Shown here in pieces: positions 1-9,032 of a stretch of 48,178 nucleotides of DNA (position 1 is its first letter; every line of letters starts with the position of its first letter). Location of the stretch: positions 1 to 48,178 of the forward strand of contig NZ_AEWH01000062.1 in the NCBI RefSeq assembly GCF_000190475.1, given 5' to 3'. The notes under the pieces were generated by a model. It was given only the letters and a program-made list of their open reading frames with translations, searched no databases and was not told where the DNA came from. The stretch is from Ornithinibacillus scapharcae TW25. GTDB lineage: Bacteria; Bacillota; Bacilli; Bacillales; Amphibacillaceae. The position numbers were made by a program, and so were the translations under genes.

Positions 1-538
1 TATATTGTATCCAACCTATCTCTGAAAACAACTCTAAACTTTCATCTATTTCCTCATCCATAAAATATCCTCTACCCAATATCCTCTGTGCCATTGAATT
101 TACTTTCTTTCTAATCTTTATCATCTCATCCTGTAACTTGATGATTTCTGTAATAATTTGAAACGATCGTTCATAATAAATCATTAAATTTCCGCTTAGT
201 AGACCGGATGATAATATAACTTCTAAATAATCTCGTATTTCGTTAATAACATCAAATTTTAGTTCGGCCCTAGTTTTAGAGAAATTCTCTATATTACCAA
301 AGACAACAGTAAAATTAATTAGAGGTTTTAAGGCTGTTAAGGCTTCATCCTTACTTGGAGAATCTGGCGAGACCAATGCAATTTTCTTAACATCCATTGT
401 GAACTTTTTCATATAATATGCTAAATAATAGCGATTATTATTAACTAAGTAAGGGAAGATTTCTACAATAACGTCCTCATTCCACTTTTTATGTTTTTTT
501 CCCATTTTAAGTATTTGTTCTTTACTTATACGTTCCAT
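1..538 (-). CDS. Island family protein, subfamily B (C-terminus beyond window)
   Basis: Function not recognised. The first 179 codons are open and run off the left edge, so only the N-terminal two thirds are seen. The start ATG follows an AGGATGAT ribosome site. The protein resembles the one at 4395-5234: both begin with a basic L-K-x-G-x-K-H-K-K segment, then an aromatic N-N-x-x-Y-Y-L-A-Y-Y strand-like region, then a long helical part ending in the shared G-W-I-Q-Y motif. It has no signal peptide or membrane segment, so it is probably cytoplasmic. It is the fourth member of a family scattered through this island. Whether it is intact cannot be judged. Confidence 0.7.
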   Translation of the reverse strand, partial: MERISKEQILKMGKKHKKWNEDVIVEIFPYLVNNNRYYLAYYMKKFTMDVKKIALVSPDSPSKDEALTALKPLINFTVVFGNIENFSKTRAELKFDVINEIRDYLEVILSSGLLSGNLMIYYERSFQIITEIIKLQDEMIKIRKKVNSMAQRILGRGYFMDEEIDESLELFSEIGWIQY

Positions 539-646
539 AAATATCATCCTAATTTGATTTCTATTAAGTAAAATTAAGTAAGTCCTAATTCTTCGTTAAG
601 TCAGTCTAGTTTTCCAAATCATCAAATCCTCATGATATGATAGATG

Positions 647-2052
647 TTAATTCTGAGTTTGTTCGTTGTATTTTTTGTTTATTTCTGTCTTCATTTCCTC
701 TATCTTATCGGCTAATAGTATTTAGTTCCTCTATTATTTGTTCACTTGTTTGTTCTATTAGAGTTCGAACATCATCATTCTTTGAATCTAGAAAATCTCT
801 TTGCTTTTGTGTTACAATATCTTCTTCTTTGCCATGAAAAACAGATTTGACAATTTCAAATATTGATTTCTAATTTTATAGCTCCACTCATTGGAATCAC
901 TCATAACATCAAAACTACTATTAATGCCTATATTCTCTAGGTCAAATAAAACATCATTTTTCCATTCCTCCCAAGCATCTAATACTGCTTGTGCGCGCTC
1001 AAATTCGGGTTCTAAGTCACTTTGATCATTTACAGTCGAGAAGATTCCTCCAGATATCTTTGCCATCTCCTTTAATTGAGCTTGAGCTTCACTGTCTACA
1101 TTGAAACCAATAGTATTAATGATAGGCTGTGCGTTAGAGTCTGCTAATGATTTTGCTACTGCAACGGGATCTCCATCACATGTTTCTATGCCATCACTAA
1201 CAACATAAATCAGATTAGTATGATGTTCTGCATCAAATTCCTTTAAAGAGTCTTTTGCCTGCAACAAAGCGTCCGCGAGCGGTGTCCAGCCTGTAGGCTC
1301 GATTTTGTCTAACTGCTGTTGGAATGTATCCTCCTCTTATGTTTCGTAACCATACAATTGTTCAATAGTAGAACAAGATAATTCCTTATCACTATTAGAA
1401 CTAGACCCCTTATGATCGTAAACTCGTAATGATACATTTGCTTCCTCAGGTACTTGTTCTAAAAAGTCCTTTATGGATTCTTTAGCTATTTGCATCATGG
1501 TTTTATCGCCAATATAGGCCCCCATACTACCACTACCGTCCAATAAAACTTCAACATTATAGTTTTCCTTGAAATTGAAACGGGAATCTGGTAAATCCGG
1601 ATTACCAAATGATCCAAATTCCCATTTTTTTATTGTATCTTGAGGATCAGGAAAATCATCAGCTACTAACCATAGAAATACTAAAAATATTGGTCTACCA
1701 AATCTTCATTAGCGTCTTTTGGAAGAGGAGGCAATTTATTTAACCTTTCTCTTATCTCCTCAATTTCCCGATCCTCCCAACTAGGATTATTAGTTGCAAA
1801 GGGGCCTTCCAACTGTTCATTTATTCCACCAGCATCAGTTGGGACCTCTGGAAGTTCATTTAATATGGCAATCGTCTCACTATCTATTTTTTCTTTCTGA
1901 TCAACTTCGCCACTCTCACCTTCATCTACTTCATTGTTGGATTTATCTTTCGTCTCCTGTTTGGTCTCTACTAACTTCTCTTCTTCATCTTTCTAGCAAC
2001 CTAATAACAGGGTACCTAAGATTAATATGAGTATTAATTTTGTGTACTTCAT
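647..2052 (-). pseudogene. VWA-domain lipoprotein, degraded copy
   Basis: This is a decayed paralogue of the intact VWA lipoprotein at 14095-15516. The start has a good AAGGAGGG site and a lipoprotein signal (M-K-Y-T-K-L-I-L... L-L-L-G-C). A TAG at 1993-1995 follows directly after the lipobox cysteine. A CAG-to-TAG change lies at 1681-1683, a one-base deletion near 1672, and a TAT-to-TAA change at 1337-1339. Two more single-base shifts occur near 820-834 and 706-710. Between the lesions the frame still reads the MIDAS motif D-G-S-G-S, S-D-G-I-E-T-C and the C-terminal helix, ending in TAA at 647-649. Similarity to the intact gene is high, so duplication looks fairly recent. Confidence 0.88.
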
Positions 2053-2060
2053 CGTTACCC

Positions 2061-2110
2061 TCCTTAATTGCTGCTGTGCTTCACTATCCACTGAAAACCA
2101 AATAAAATAT
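2061..2110 (-). repeat. Relic fragment of a further VWA gene copy
   Basis: Read on the minus strand this short stretch encodes F-S-V-D-S-E-A-Q-Q-Q-L-R, matching F-N-V-D-S-E-A-Q-x-Q-L-K in the VWA pseudogene (around 1075-1115) and in the intact gene (around 14520-14560). The match stops at AATTAAGGA, which is also the start of the ribosome site of the VWA pseudogene. This looks like a recombination junction left by loss of most of another tandem VWA copy. Confidence 0.6.
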
Positions 2111-2383
2111 GATAGTTTTACTGTGGAGTCAGCTTTGCAGATTCTTATATTAGATATATTGCTTTTTGAAACTACTATTAAAAGTTTCAAATTACATTTA
2201 CATATGATATGTATTAGGATAAACACTACTTCCATAATACAACTTTCATATTGGAAAAGTTTACACAATTATCTAAATTGGATACTTGGCACTAAGACTA
2301 AACAACCATTGTTATGTGGATTGTTATTAATTCGGGACAAATTCACTAGATTTGCACTGCCCTAAGTATGGAATGTAAAAAAA
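2111..2383. other. Intergenic, no gene seen
   Basis: AT-rich sequence between the VWA relic and the terminator of the upstream gene. Open frames exist on both strands but lack ribosome sites and protein-like composition. It may contain the promoter of the decayed VWA gene, but I see no convincing -35/-10 pair. Confidence 0.4.
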
Positions 2384-2405
2384 CGTATCGGAATAGTCCC
2401 TATAC
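2384..2405 (-). terminator. Rho-independent terminator after the 2516 gene
   Basis: On the minus strand GTATAGGGA pairs with TTCCGATAC (one mismatch, one G-U pair) and is followed by seven T. It lies about 110 bases after the stop of the family protein at 2516. Confidence 0.6.
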
Positions 2406-2515
2406 ATCCTTTAATCTAATTTATTTTAGTTGTTTAATAGGATGGTAGAAGCTCAGCAATAATCAAGGGTTAATATGTTATGATTTTCCAAAAGATAGAT
2501 ATATAGATATTAATA

Positions 2516-3346
2516 CTATTTTAGCTCAGGAAAACGCAATTCTTTAACTATTTCCTCTGTTACATCCTGAACACTTTGAAGTAGAACTTTTCTTATAATC
2601 TCCATGTGTTTTTCTAGTGAAAGTTGCTTATTTAACTCTGAAGTATAAGTGACATTTCTTATACTTTTTCGCAAATCTGTCTCACTATTTATGAATTCTC
2701 CTAAATAAACTTTTATTTCGGGATTCATAAGTTCTTTTAAGTGTTTAACTTTATTTATCAACTTTCTAATGTACTTTAAACTCGGTATCATCTCATATTG
2801 TAGATTCAATTGAGTATACTGGATATAATCTATTTCACAAGTACAATCTAAAACAAATTCTAAGTATTCGTTCGTATGAAACTTCTCAGTACCCTCTTGA
2901 ATTTTTATTTCTTGTTGATAATAACTTTTATATAGTTCAACAAGCCGTTCTTGTAGCTTTAGAATACGCTGCATCGTATTACGACATCCTTCTATCACTT
3001 CCCTGTCATTGTCTAAATCTACTTCTTCTAATACCTGTTTAAAAAATTTCTCCATTACCTCAAAAGATCTCATATTTATATTCGCTCTAAATCCACCATC
3101 ACTAGATAGGTTTGACCTAAGCTGAGCGCTTTTGGATAAGTAATTAAATGCCTCCTTATAATCCTGATCCTTAGCAACATTCGGGGATATAACGGCATGG
3201 CCAACCATTTTTCCAAACCTATAGTAGTTAACCCAGTAGAATTCTTTGTCATTTACTTGGTAGCCAGCAGCATTAATACTGTATTTTTCAAATAACCTTT
3301 TATATTTTTTGGCAAGTATATGTAGATCTGTTGGATGAAAGTCCAT
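2516..3346 (-). CDS. Island family protein, subfamily A
   Basis: Function not recognised. This 276-residue protein has no signal or membrane segment. Start chosen at the ATG after GTGGAGGAACGT; a GTG four codons upstream overlaps that ribosome site. It is closely similar along its full length to the 277-residue protein at 11528-12361: M-D-F-H/Y-P-T start, F-Y-W-V-N/S-Y, G-G-F-R-A-N-I-N-M near residue 90, C-E-I-D-Y-I-Q-Y/F-T-Q near 175, and an L-R-F-P ending. The C-terminal two thirds are predicted helical and rich in Lys and Glu. It lies 33 bases after the membrane-protein pseudogene, probably in its transcription unit. Paralogues beside secreted proteins could suggest immunity or chaperone roles, but nothing in the sequence proves this. 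Confidence 0.75.
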   Translation of the reverse strand: MDFHPTDLHILAKKYKRLFEKYSINAAGYQVNDKEFYWVNYYRFGKMVGHAVISPNVAKDQDYKEAFNYLSKSAQLRSNLSSDGGFRANINMRSFEVMEKFFKQVLEEVDLDNDREVIEGCRNTMQRILKLQERLVELYKSYYQQEIKIQEGTEKFHTNEYLEFVLDCTCEIDYIQYTQLNLQYEMIPSLKYIRKLINKVKHLKELMNPEIKVYLGEFINSETDLRKSIRNVTYTSELNKQLSLEKHMEIIRKVLLQSVQDVTEEIVKELRFPELK

Positions 3347-3379
3347 ACGTTCCTCCACTTTTTCAAGGTATTCTATTTA

Positions 3380-4293
3380 TTAATACTCAGATGACGATTC
3401 GTTAACACTTATATATTTTGAAATATCATACACTGAATTTATCTGATTCATATCTTCTTGGTTCATATCAATAAAATGAGTTAGATAATCTTTATAACTG
3501 TAACCCGGTTCAATATTAATTCCTTCTTTTTCTAGGAGTCCTTCCTCATAATAATTTACCGCAAGACGCTGCACTTCGATTTGTAAATCCTGAAAATAAG
3601 ATATTAATTCATATAACTTTTCCATTTCACGATCAGGATTGTTATAATCTTGAAAAACAAACAATTCAAAAGCAAATTTATATCCCCCTGGTTATTTCTT
3701 AATACTTTCCTTAAAACCAATTAACTGATTATTCTCACTCAAACAACTTCCTTTGTTCCAGGCAGTATTGCTGTGTTCACACTTATCGGACTCCGGAATT
3801 GCTTCAAAATAATAATGATTGTCCGTGGAATCAAACTCTGTCTCTCCAAGAATGAAGGAGTCTCCATAATTTTCCTCTAAATATTTCTCATACAACTGTT
3901 TCTCTTCATTCAATTGGTGTTCTGATCCCTCTTCTACCTCTGATAATTGTTTAACAGCCATATAGAATGAAATATGAGGAAGAAGAGATGGCAATAATGC
4001 TATTGGACGAATAATCACAATAGCTAAACCAATAACTAAAAGTGCACGCCATCCTTTAAACACGTTTAAATCTTTTTCCCTTTATTGACTAAGTATGCTA
4101 TAACAGATGCATCTACAATACTTAACAATCATATTATTCTGTAAATCATTCCTAACCATAGTTCTGGTGGTGCGAAATAAAGTAAACCTAGTTCTACGAT
4201 TACAAATGCAATTCCTTTAGCCATTGCCGGTTATATAGTTGGCCAATTCCTGGATAGACTAGAGAAAAATTCAACCAACATAATACGCATCAT
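3380..4293 (-). pseudogene. Polytopic membrane protein, degraded copy
   Basis: Decayed paralogue of the intact membrane protein at 6443-7474. The start ATG-ATG follows AAAAGGAGA. The reading frame then breaks several times: the segment S-L-V-Y-P-G-I-G-Q-L-Y-N-R-Q-W and the following A-P-P-E-L-W-L-G-M-I-Y-R-I-I lie in different frames, a Trp codon has become TGA, and another shift precedes the conserved R-P-I-A-L-L-P-S-L segment. About 47 codons are missing in frame near 3775, and a Tyr codon is TAA at 3692-3694. The last 94 codons (F-V-F-Q-D-Y-N-N onward) are open. Two surviving frames could be miscalled as small proteins. Confidence 0.85.
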
Positions 4294-4394
4294 AGGTATC
4301 TCTCCTTTTATGTCACTATACAGCACTGTACTCTTTACGACTACTACCGCATAGTCAGTTAAAATGGAATATTCCCACAGGATAAATTAAAGCA

Positions 4395-5234
4395 TTATTT
4401 AAACCTTGGGAAACGAATTTTGTCCCATTCCACTAAAAAACGTTCTTCTAATCTATCTTTATATGTTTTTAACCAATAACTGATGTATTCTTCTCTAGTC
4501 ATATGAGACATGTCAATTCCATCAGTCATTCTGTCCATTGATTTCTTAAGTTGAGGTCCAGCTATGTTACTTGTCATGTTTTTCAATGTATCAGGCTTCG
4601 TGAAGTTTTCATATTTTTTAAAGTTAGGATTTATACTATTTTCATAAATCAAGTCAAAATCCTCTTTATAATCGTACTGTATCTTCATCTGAGCATATTG
4701 AATCCATCCGCTTATAGGAATATATCCTATCTGTTTCTCTAACTCTTCGTCGGTAAAATATCCTCGTTCTACTATTTCTTTATCCATAATATTTATTTCA
4801 TTCCATATCTCTACCATCTCTTCCTGGAGTGCTAAAGATTTTTCCATTACCTCTAGTTGTCGTTTATAGATAGCTACTTCGTCATCGTTGACTAATAAAT
4901 TCGAATCCAAGAGACCTCTCAGATAACTTTTAATCTCTTCAAAAACTTGCACGTTCAATTTAGCCCGTTCTTCAATACCATCTCGTATATTGTTATATGT
5001 AACTGAATAATAGATTAGTTGTTTAAAAGCCTGCATATATTCCTGCTTATCAGCTTCCTGAGTGCATATTAAACCAGTTGCCTTTAATTTTGCAGTAAAT
5101 TTGTTTTTAAATTGTGTTAGGTAAAATATTTTATTATGTAATTTATAGGCATGTAAGTTTACTGTAGTGCTTTCAAACATCTTTTGGTGCTTGACACCTA
5201 GTTTGAGTAATTCTTGAGGGTTTTCTATAGTCAT
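4395..5234 (-). CDS. Island family protein, subfamily B
   Basis: Function not recognised. Intact 279-residue relative of the partial gene at the left edge and a more distant relative of the proteins at 2516 and 11528. Start ATG follows AGGGGAGATAAAGC. Visible features are the N-terminal L-G-V-K-H-Q-K segment, an aromatic N-K-I-F-Y-L-T region, long helices with many Glu and Lys, the G-W-I-Q-Y-A-Q motif near residue 180 and the family ending I-R-F-P-R-F-K. There is no signal peptide. It lies upstream of the membrane-protein pseudogene, so its original cassette was probably this gene, the membrane protein, then a subfamily A gene. Confidence 0.75.
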   Translation of the reverse strand: MTIENPQELLKLGVKHQKMFESTTVNLHAYKLHNKIFYLTQFKNKFTAKLKATGLICTQEADKQEYMQAFKQLIYYSVTYNNIRDGIEERAKLNVQVFEEIKSYLRGLLDSNLLVNDDEVAIYKRQLEVMEKSLALQEEMVEIWNEINIMDKEIVERGYFTDEELEKQIGYIPISGWIQYAQMKIQYDYKEDFDLIYENSINPNFKKYENFTKPDTLKNMTSNIAGPQLKKSMDRMTDGIDMSHMTREEYISYWLKTYKDRLEERFLVEWDKIRFPRFK

Positions 5235-5237
5235 GCT

Positions 5238-5426
5238 TTATCTCCCCTGTTTTAACATTATTATTTCAATCAAGTTCAACTCAGACAGAACTAATATGGA
5301 TGGATTACCTTTCTCATTTAAATAGCACCTGTTACCCGTTGTTGTATCGTTATTCTTATCTAGACAAATCCTATTCAATTTCAGCTTCCTATCATTAATA
5401 CAATTTCCATCCAAAAATAGTTTCAT
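5238..5426 (-). CDS. Doubtful 62-residue open frame
   Basis: A 62-codon frame ending four bases before the start of the 4395 gene. The spacing and the ribosome site inside its last codons would suit translational coupling. Against it, there is no ribosome site before its own ATG and no recognisable domain. It may simply be leader sequence. Confidence 0.2.
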   Translation of the reverse strand: MKLFLDGNCINDRKLKLNRICLDKNNDTTTGNRCYLNEKGNPSILVLSELNLIEIIMLKQGR

Positions 5427-5540
5427 ATTTTCCGAAAATAGGTAGTAAGAACTATAGCCTTACAATTTATTTCCCTTTTCTTTAAATTACTACTAATATC
5501 TTCTCTCTAAACCACTAATATTTCCTATTTCAAAAGAAAA

Positions 5541-5568
5541 AACGCATTGGGAGGTATTCCAATACGTT
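5541..5568 (-). terminator. Rho-independent terminator closing the lipase-to-5626 unit
   Basis: AACGTATTGG and CCAATGCGTT on the minus strand form a 10-pair stem with one mismatch, followed by TTTTTT. It separates the small membrane gene at 5626 from the family gene at 4395. Confidence 0.7.
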
Positions 5569-5625
5569 CTGTGAATTATTATTTCTTACCATTACATCAT
5601 ACGAACAATTACCTAGTCCTATAAA

Positions 5626-5826
5626 CTATCTATGTTGTTTTTCTCTGATTGTATGAATATGATTTGCTCGCATTAAAGGTAATGAGAATCCAATTACTAC
5701 TGCTGTAAATGGAAAACCATCTTCTCCTATTATCCATTCAAATACTGTTATTGGGGTATAAACAGCATAAATAAAGATCATTAAATAAAGGTAGAATTTA
5801 CGCCATTTTATCTCTGATTTTGACAA
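5626..5826 (-). CDS. Small two-helix membrane protein
   Basis: A 66-residue protein starting at TTG, chosen because AGGAGGGG stands seven bases upstream. It has two likely membrane segments: about residues 11-30 (Y-L-Y-L-M-I-F-I-Y-A-V-Y) and 37-52 (F-P-F-T-A-V-V-I-G-F-S-L-P-L). The N-terminus and C-terminal tail are basic. It is the last gene of the unit beginning with the lipase gene. No family was recognised, and its role beside the RDD protein is unknown. Confidence 0.55.
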   Translation of the reverse strand: MSKSEIKWRKFYLYLMIFIYAVYTPITVFEWIIGEDGFPFTAVVIGFSLPLMRANHIHTIREKQHR

Positions 5827-5893
5827 TGAAACCCCTCCTATTATATTTCAAAATAATCCTTAATTTAAGGAACTCCCCAACATTATAATGTGA

Positions 5894-6379
5894 TTATCTT
5901 CTGACAACCTCAGACTTAGAGATCATATCATGCACTGTCTGTCTATTTTCCGTAAATACAGCAAACAAGTGTCCAATACCTAGTAAACATAACGATGCAA
6001 GTTGCAGAAAAAACCTTCCTAACGCATGGGAAAATGATATTTTTTCTCCATCTTCGTTAACTACTTTAATTTTTAATATCATCTTTCCAACAGTACCTTG
6101 GGTTCCGAAACTCTCCATTAATGCATAATACAAACTAAATGAAAATATAACTATTGCTATTTGAATGACCCAATAATTAGTAACATATTCATCAATTGGG
6201 CGACTATCAAATAAAAGGGAGTTAATAGCCATTGCTCCATCTGGAATAAACCCAATAAAGAAAAGAGATAATAAAACAAGTGCTGTATCGATCAACCAAG
6301 CTGCTAGTCTTTGCCAAAAACTAGCATATACACTTCCTTCTTCATCGTCTATGAAGTGAATGTTATCTCCTGAAAGCAT
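5894..6379 (-). CDS. RDD family membrane protein
   Basis: A 161-residue membrane protein with the RDD-domain pattern: F-W-Q-R-L-A-A-W-L-I-D (Arg and Asp near residues 24 and 31), membrane helices near 30-48, 70-90 and 125-142, and the G-T-V-G-K-M-I-L-K-I-K-V motif near 95. RDD proteins are poorly defined inner-membrane proteins; some are linked to Na+/H+ exchange, and no specific role can be assigned here. Start ATG follows AGAGGGGGG. It stands between the large membrane protein (64 bases upstream) and the small membrane protein, probably co-transcribed with both. Confidence 0.82.
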   Translation of the reverse strand: MLSGDNIHFIDDEEGSVYASFWQRLAAWLIDTALVLLSLFFIGFIPDGAMAINSLLFDSRPIDEYVTNYWVIQIAIVIFSFSLYYALMESFGTQGTVGKMILKIKVVNEDGEKISFSHALGRFFLQLASLCLLGIGHLFAVFTENRQTVHDMISKSEVVRR

Positions 6380-6442
6380 ATAATCCCCCCTCTGTTTATA
6401 CCCTAAGAATTCATTCTAATAATACTTAAACTGCTTACAACC

Positions 6443-7474
6443 TTATAGCTCAATCAAGTGTTTTTCTATGTCACTTGCTGACTTGATTTGTATAATTTCA
6501 TCCCGGTCAAGCGAAATAAAATGAGAAGTGTAATCATCATAGTTACCATCAGGGTCAATTTCTTTTCCTTTCAATAACCCTATATCATAATACTCAACCT
6601 CTAAACCATAAACTTGGATATTCTCTTCTTTGAAGTAAGTAATGATATCATATAACTTTTCCAATTCACGTTCGGGATTATCGTAGTCCTGGAATACAAT
6701 TAAATCAACCGAATAAAAATAATCCTCTTGATATTTATCTTTTCCTTCATTAAATCCAATTAGCTGATCATTTTCACTCAAGATGATATCTTGTACCCCA
6801 GCTTTAATTGTCACGTTTAGATCAAAGCTCCAAATTTCTTCATACAATCCCTCAACTATTGGTGATAAACCTTTTTTTGCTTCATCCTCCCATAGGAGGT
6901 CGATATATGAATCTTGAATTGTATCATCATCTACCTGATAAACACCAAAAACTATTTCAGGATTGGAAACTGGATAAGCTTCGACTAGATAATGACCATA
7001 ATTCGAATTGTAAGATGCTTCTCCGAACTCAAACTGCTCTCCATACGTCTCCTCTAAGTACTGCATATAGATCTTCTTTTCTTCTTCAAGTTGTTCCTCT
7101 GACCCTTCCTCTACCTCTTCCAATTGTTTTACGGCTTGATTAAATGAAATATGAGGGATAAGAGATGGTAGTAATGCGATTGGACGAACAATTAAGATGG
7201 CCAACCCTACCACTAAAACAGCTTGTCGTCCTCTGTATACTATTAATTCTTTTCTCCCTTTATGGACTAAGTAAGCAACAACAGCTGCATCAATTATACT
7301 TAGCAGCCAGATGATTCGATAAATCATTCCTAACCACAATTCTGGTGGTGCAAAGTAAACTAAACATAGTTCTACTAATACAAATGCAATTCCTTTGAGC
7401 CATTGTCGGTTATATAGCTGGCCGATTCCAGGATATATTAATGAGAATATCCCAGCTAATAGTATTCGTATCAT
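6443..7474 (-). CDS. Polytopic membrane protein with extracytoplasmic C-terminal domain
   Basis: A 343-residue protein of no recognised family. The first 110 residues hold about four membrane helices: a short S-L-I-Y-P-G-I-G-Q-L-Y-N hairpin like those of TM2-type proteins, then L-V-E-L-C-L-V-Y-F, I-I-W-L-L-S-I-I-D, and V-V-G-L-A-I-L-I-V-R-P. A soluble, strongly acidic C-terminal domain of about 230 residues follows. The start has AAAGGGG upstream. It lies 66 bases after the lipase gene. A broken copy exists at 3380-4293, and the I-V-F-Q-D-Y-D-N-P-E-R-E-L-E-K-L-Y segment is the best conserved part between the two. Pairing with secreted proteins suggests a surface or export role, which is inference. 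Confidence 0.75.
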   Translation of the reverse strand: MIRILLAGIFSLIYPGIGQLYNRQWLKGIAFVLVELCLVYFAPPELWLGMIYRIIWLLSIIDAAVVAYLVHKGRKELIVYRGRQAVLVVGLAILIVRPIALLPSLIPHISFNQAVKQLEEVEEGSEEQLEEEKKIYMQYLEETYGEQFEFGEASYNSNYGHYLVEAYPVSNPEIVFGVYQVDDDTIQDSYIDLLWEDEAKKGLSPIVEGLYEEIWSFDLNVTIKAGVQDIILSENDQLIGFNEGKDKYQEDYFYSVDLIVFQDYDNPERELEKLYDIITYFKEENIQVYGLEVEYYDIGLLKGKEIDPDGNYDDYTSHFISLDRDEIIQIKSASDIEKHLIEL

Positions 7475-7540
7475 ACGTATAACCCCTTTACGGTTTATCT
7501 CCTAAGTTGAAATCAACTGAATAGTATTTAAACACAAATA

Positions 7541-8908
7541 CTAACATTCAACCATAATATCTTTAAAGTTCTTAACACCATGATATGGAGTTTTATTATA
7601 TATATCCTTACCAGTATCTATTATTTTTCCAATTGATTTATCTTTTTTACGTGCCTCATCGCTGTACTGATCTAGACATATTACCGTTCCATCTTCAGTG
7701 TATGTATAAGTAGTTCCTACATGAATTTGATACGTACCAATTTCATCTTTCTCCATCACATGGTTAACAGTTAAATCTCCGAATAGTCCATGGTAATTAA
7801 AATACTTCTCACCCATCGACACGTTTTCATCCTCTGAAATAATTGCGAGCAATGGGTCTTCGAATAAACCATAATCCCGTGTTGCAATGCCCGGAGCATT
7901 GTATGTAACTGCTGGAATTTTCGTCTTTAAAGCCACATATTGGGCTATAGCTCCACCTAGTGAATGTCCTGTTAAAACTATTTCCTTATCTGGATATAAT
8001 TTCATCATCTTTTCGACATACTCTACAGCTTCATTAAATTGATCATTATTTTTCCCAATTGCAAGCTTGCCATCAGTTCCAAGATCCTTTAAATTTGAGG
8101 CATATTCTGTTCCCCCGAAGGAAATTGTAATCTTATCTTCTGTTAAATTATTATAGGTACGAGCATTAAATCCCGTATCCTGATTATCTACACTATCACT
8201 TTCTTCCCATCCATACTCTGCTAAAAACTTATCCTTTTTCTCCTTGGAATTCGCTAAATGCTCATCACTATAACCAATCTCAGCAAGTGTTGCCATTACA
8301 TTTTCTGGAATATCTACATCTTGTGCAGTTCCATGTGGTCTTTCTGTATAGTTAGTAGCCTCTTGTCTTATTTTGTCCAATATCTCTTTTCTTTTTTTCT
8401 TAAAAGGAAAAAAATCCGGTGGAAGAATATTAGCATAGTCTTTTTCGAACTGCTCTACTATATTATCTATCTTTTCTTCGGTAGTCATATCTGGATTTTT
8501 ACTACTACCATTTCCTTCACAACTACCATCACCTGTTTCTAACCCTGGCAAACACAGTTTCTCTAAGTCTTCTTCATGATTATCCGCTTCCGGATTTTCA
8601 TACCAAGGGTCACTTCCTGTTGCATGTTCAGGCCGTGGTCCATTACCCCATACCGCATCATTTCTACCCCATGGTTCAATGTCAGTTGAGTTACTATCCC
8701 ATGCCTTTCCTTTCCATGAATCACCTTCCCATGCCTCTCCTTCCCATTGGAAGTCACTTGCATCCCATGGTGTACCTTTCCATGAATTTCCTTTCCAGGA
8801 ATCACCACTCCATGATTCTACTGCTTGAACTTCCAATACATTAAAAACTTGTGTTAGAAATAATAGGATAGAAAAACAAACTAATATTCGCCTTTTATAT
8901 CCTTTCAT
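7541..8908 (-). CDS. Secreted lipase-fold protein with N-terminal Trp-pentad module
   Basis: A 455-residue exported protein. Residues 1-29 are a signal peptide (basic start, hydrophobic core, V-Q-A end). Residues 32-70 are short repeats such as S-W-S-G-D-S-W-K-G-N, with Trp at 33, 38, 43, 48, 55, 60, 65 and 70. The same 5-5-5-7-5-5 spacing occurs in the protein at 12568. An acidic linker with two Cys follows, then an alpha/beta-hydrolase of the lipase class 3 type: T-I-S-F-G-G-T near 261, the nucleophile motif G-H-S-L-G-G with Ser316, Y-N-A-P-G near 336, and a likely catalytic His in Y-H-G-V near 443. The substrate is unknown; it could be lipid, or peptidoglycan-linked ester. Ribosome site GGGGGTG. 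It opens its own unit just after a terminator. Confidence 0.85.
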   Translation of the reverse strand: MKGYKRRILVCFSILLFLTQVFNVLEVQAVESWSGDSWKGNSWKGTPWDASDFQWEGEAWEGDSWKGKAWDSNSTDIEPWGRNDAVWGNGPRPEHATGSDPWYENPEADNHEEDLEKLCLPGLETGDGSCEGNGSSKNPDMTTEEKIDNIVEQFEKDYANILPPDFFPFKKKRKEILDKIRQEATNYTERPHGTAQDVDIPENVMATLAEIGYSDEHLANSKEKKDKFLAEYGWEESDSVDNQDTGFNARTYNNLTEDKITISFGGTEYASNLKDLGTDGKLAIGKNNDQFNEAVEYVEKMMKLYPDKEIVLTGHSLGGAIAQYVALKTKIPAVTYNAPGIATRDYGLFEDPLLAIISEDENVSMGEKYFNYHGLFGDLTVNHVMEKDEIGTYQIHVGTTYTYTEDGTVICLDQYSDEARKKDKSIGKIIDTGKDIYNKTPYHGVKNFKDIMVEC

Positions 8909-8984
8909 GAGTCACCACCCCCTAAATGGTTGTATTTAATCTATTAAGATTGAAGCTAGATTTATAGCATTTTGCGTTAAAAAA

Positions 8985-9004
8985 GCACCACTAATAATTG
9001 GTGC
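8985..9004 (-). terminator. Rho-independent terminator after the small lipoprotein
   Basis: GCACCA and TGGTGC on the minus strand pair around an 8-base loop, followed by TTTTTT. It ends the pseudopilin/lipoprotein unit and separates it from the lipase gene. Confidence 0.6.
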
Positions 9005-9032
9005 ATTGCATTAAGTTATAGTTACCCATTAT

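Noticed and set aside
1993-2268. Open frame joining upstream DNA to the VWA signal peptide
   Set aside because: It runs through a ribosome site and a VWA relic and stops after the lipobox; it is a by-product of the pseudogene.
8563-8844. Open frames in other phases over the lipase N-terminus
   Set aside because: They arise from the 15-base periodicity of the pentad repeats and have no domain or ribosome site.
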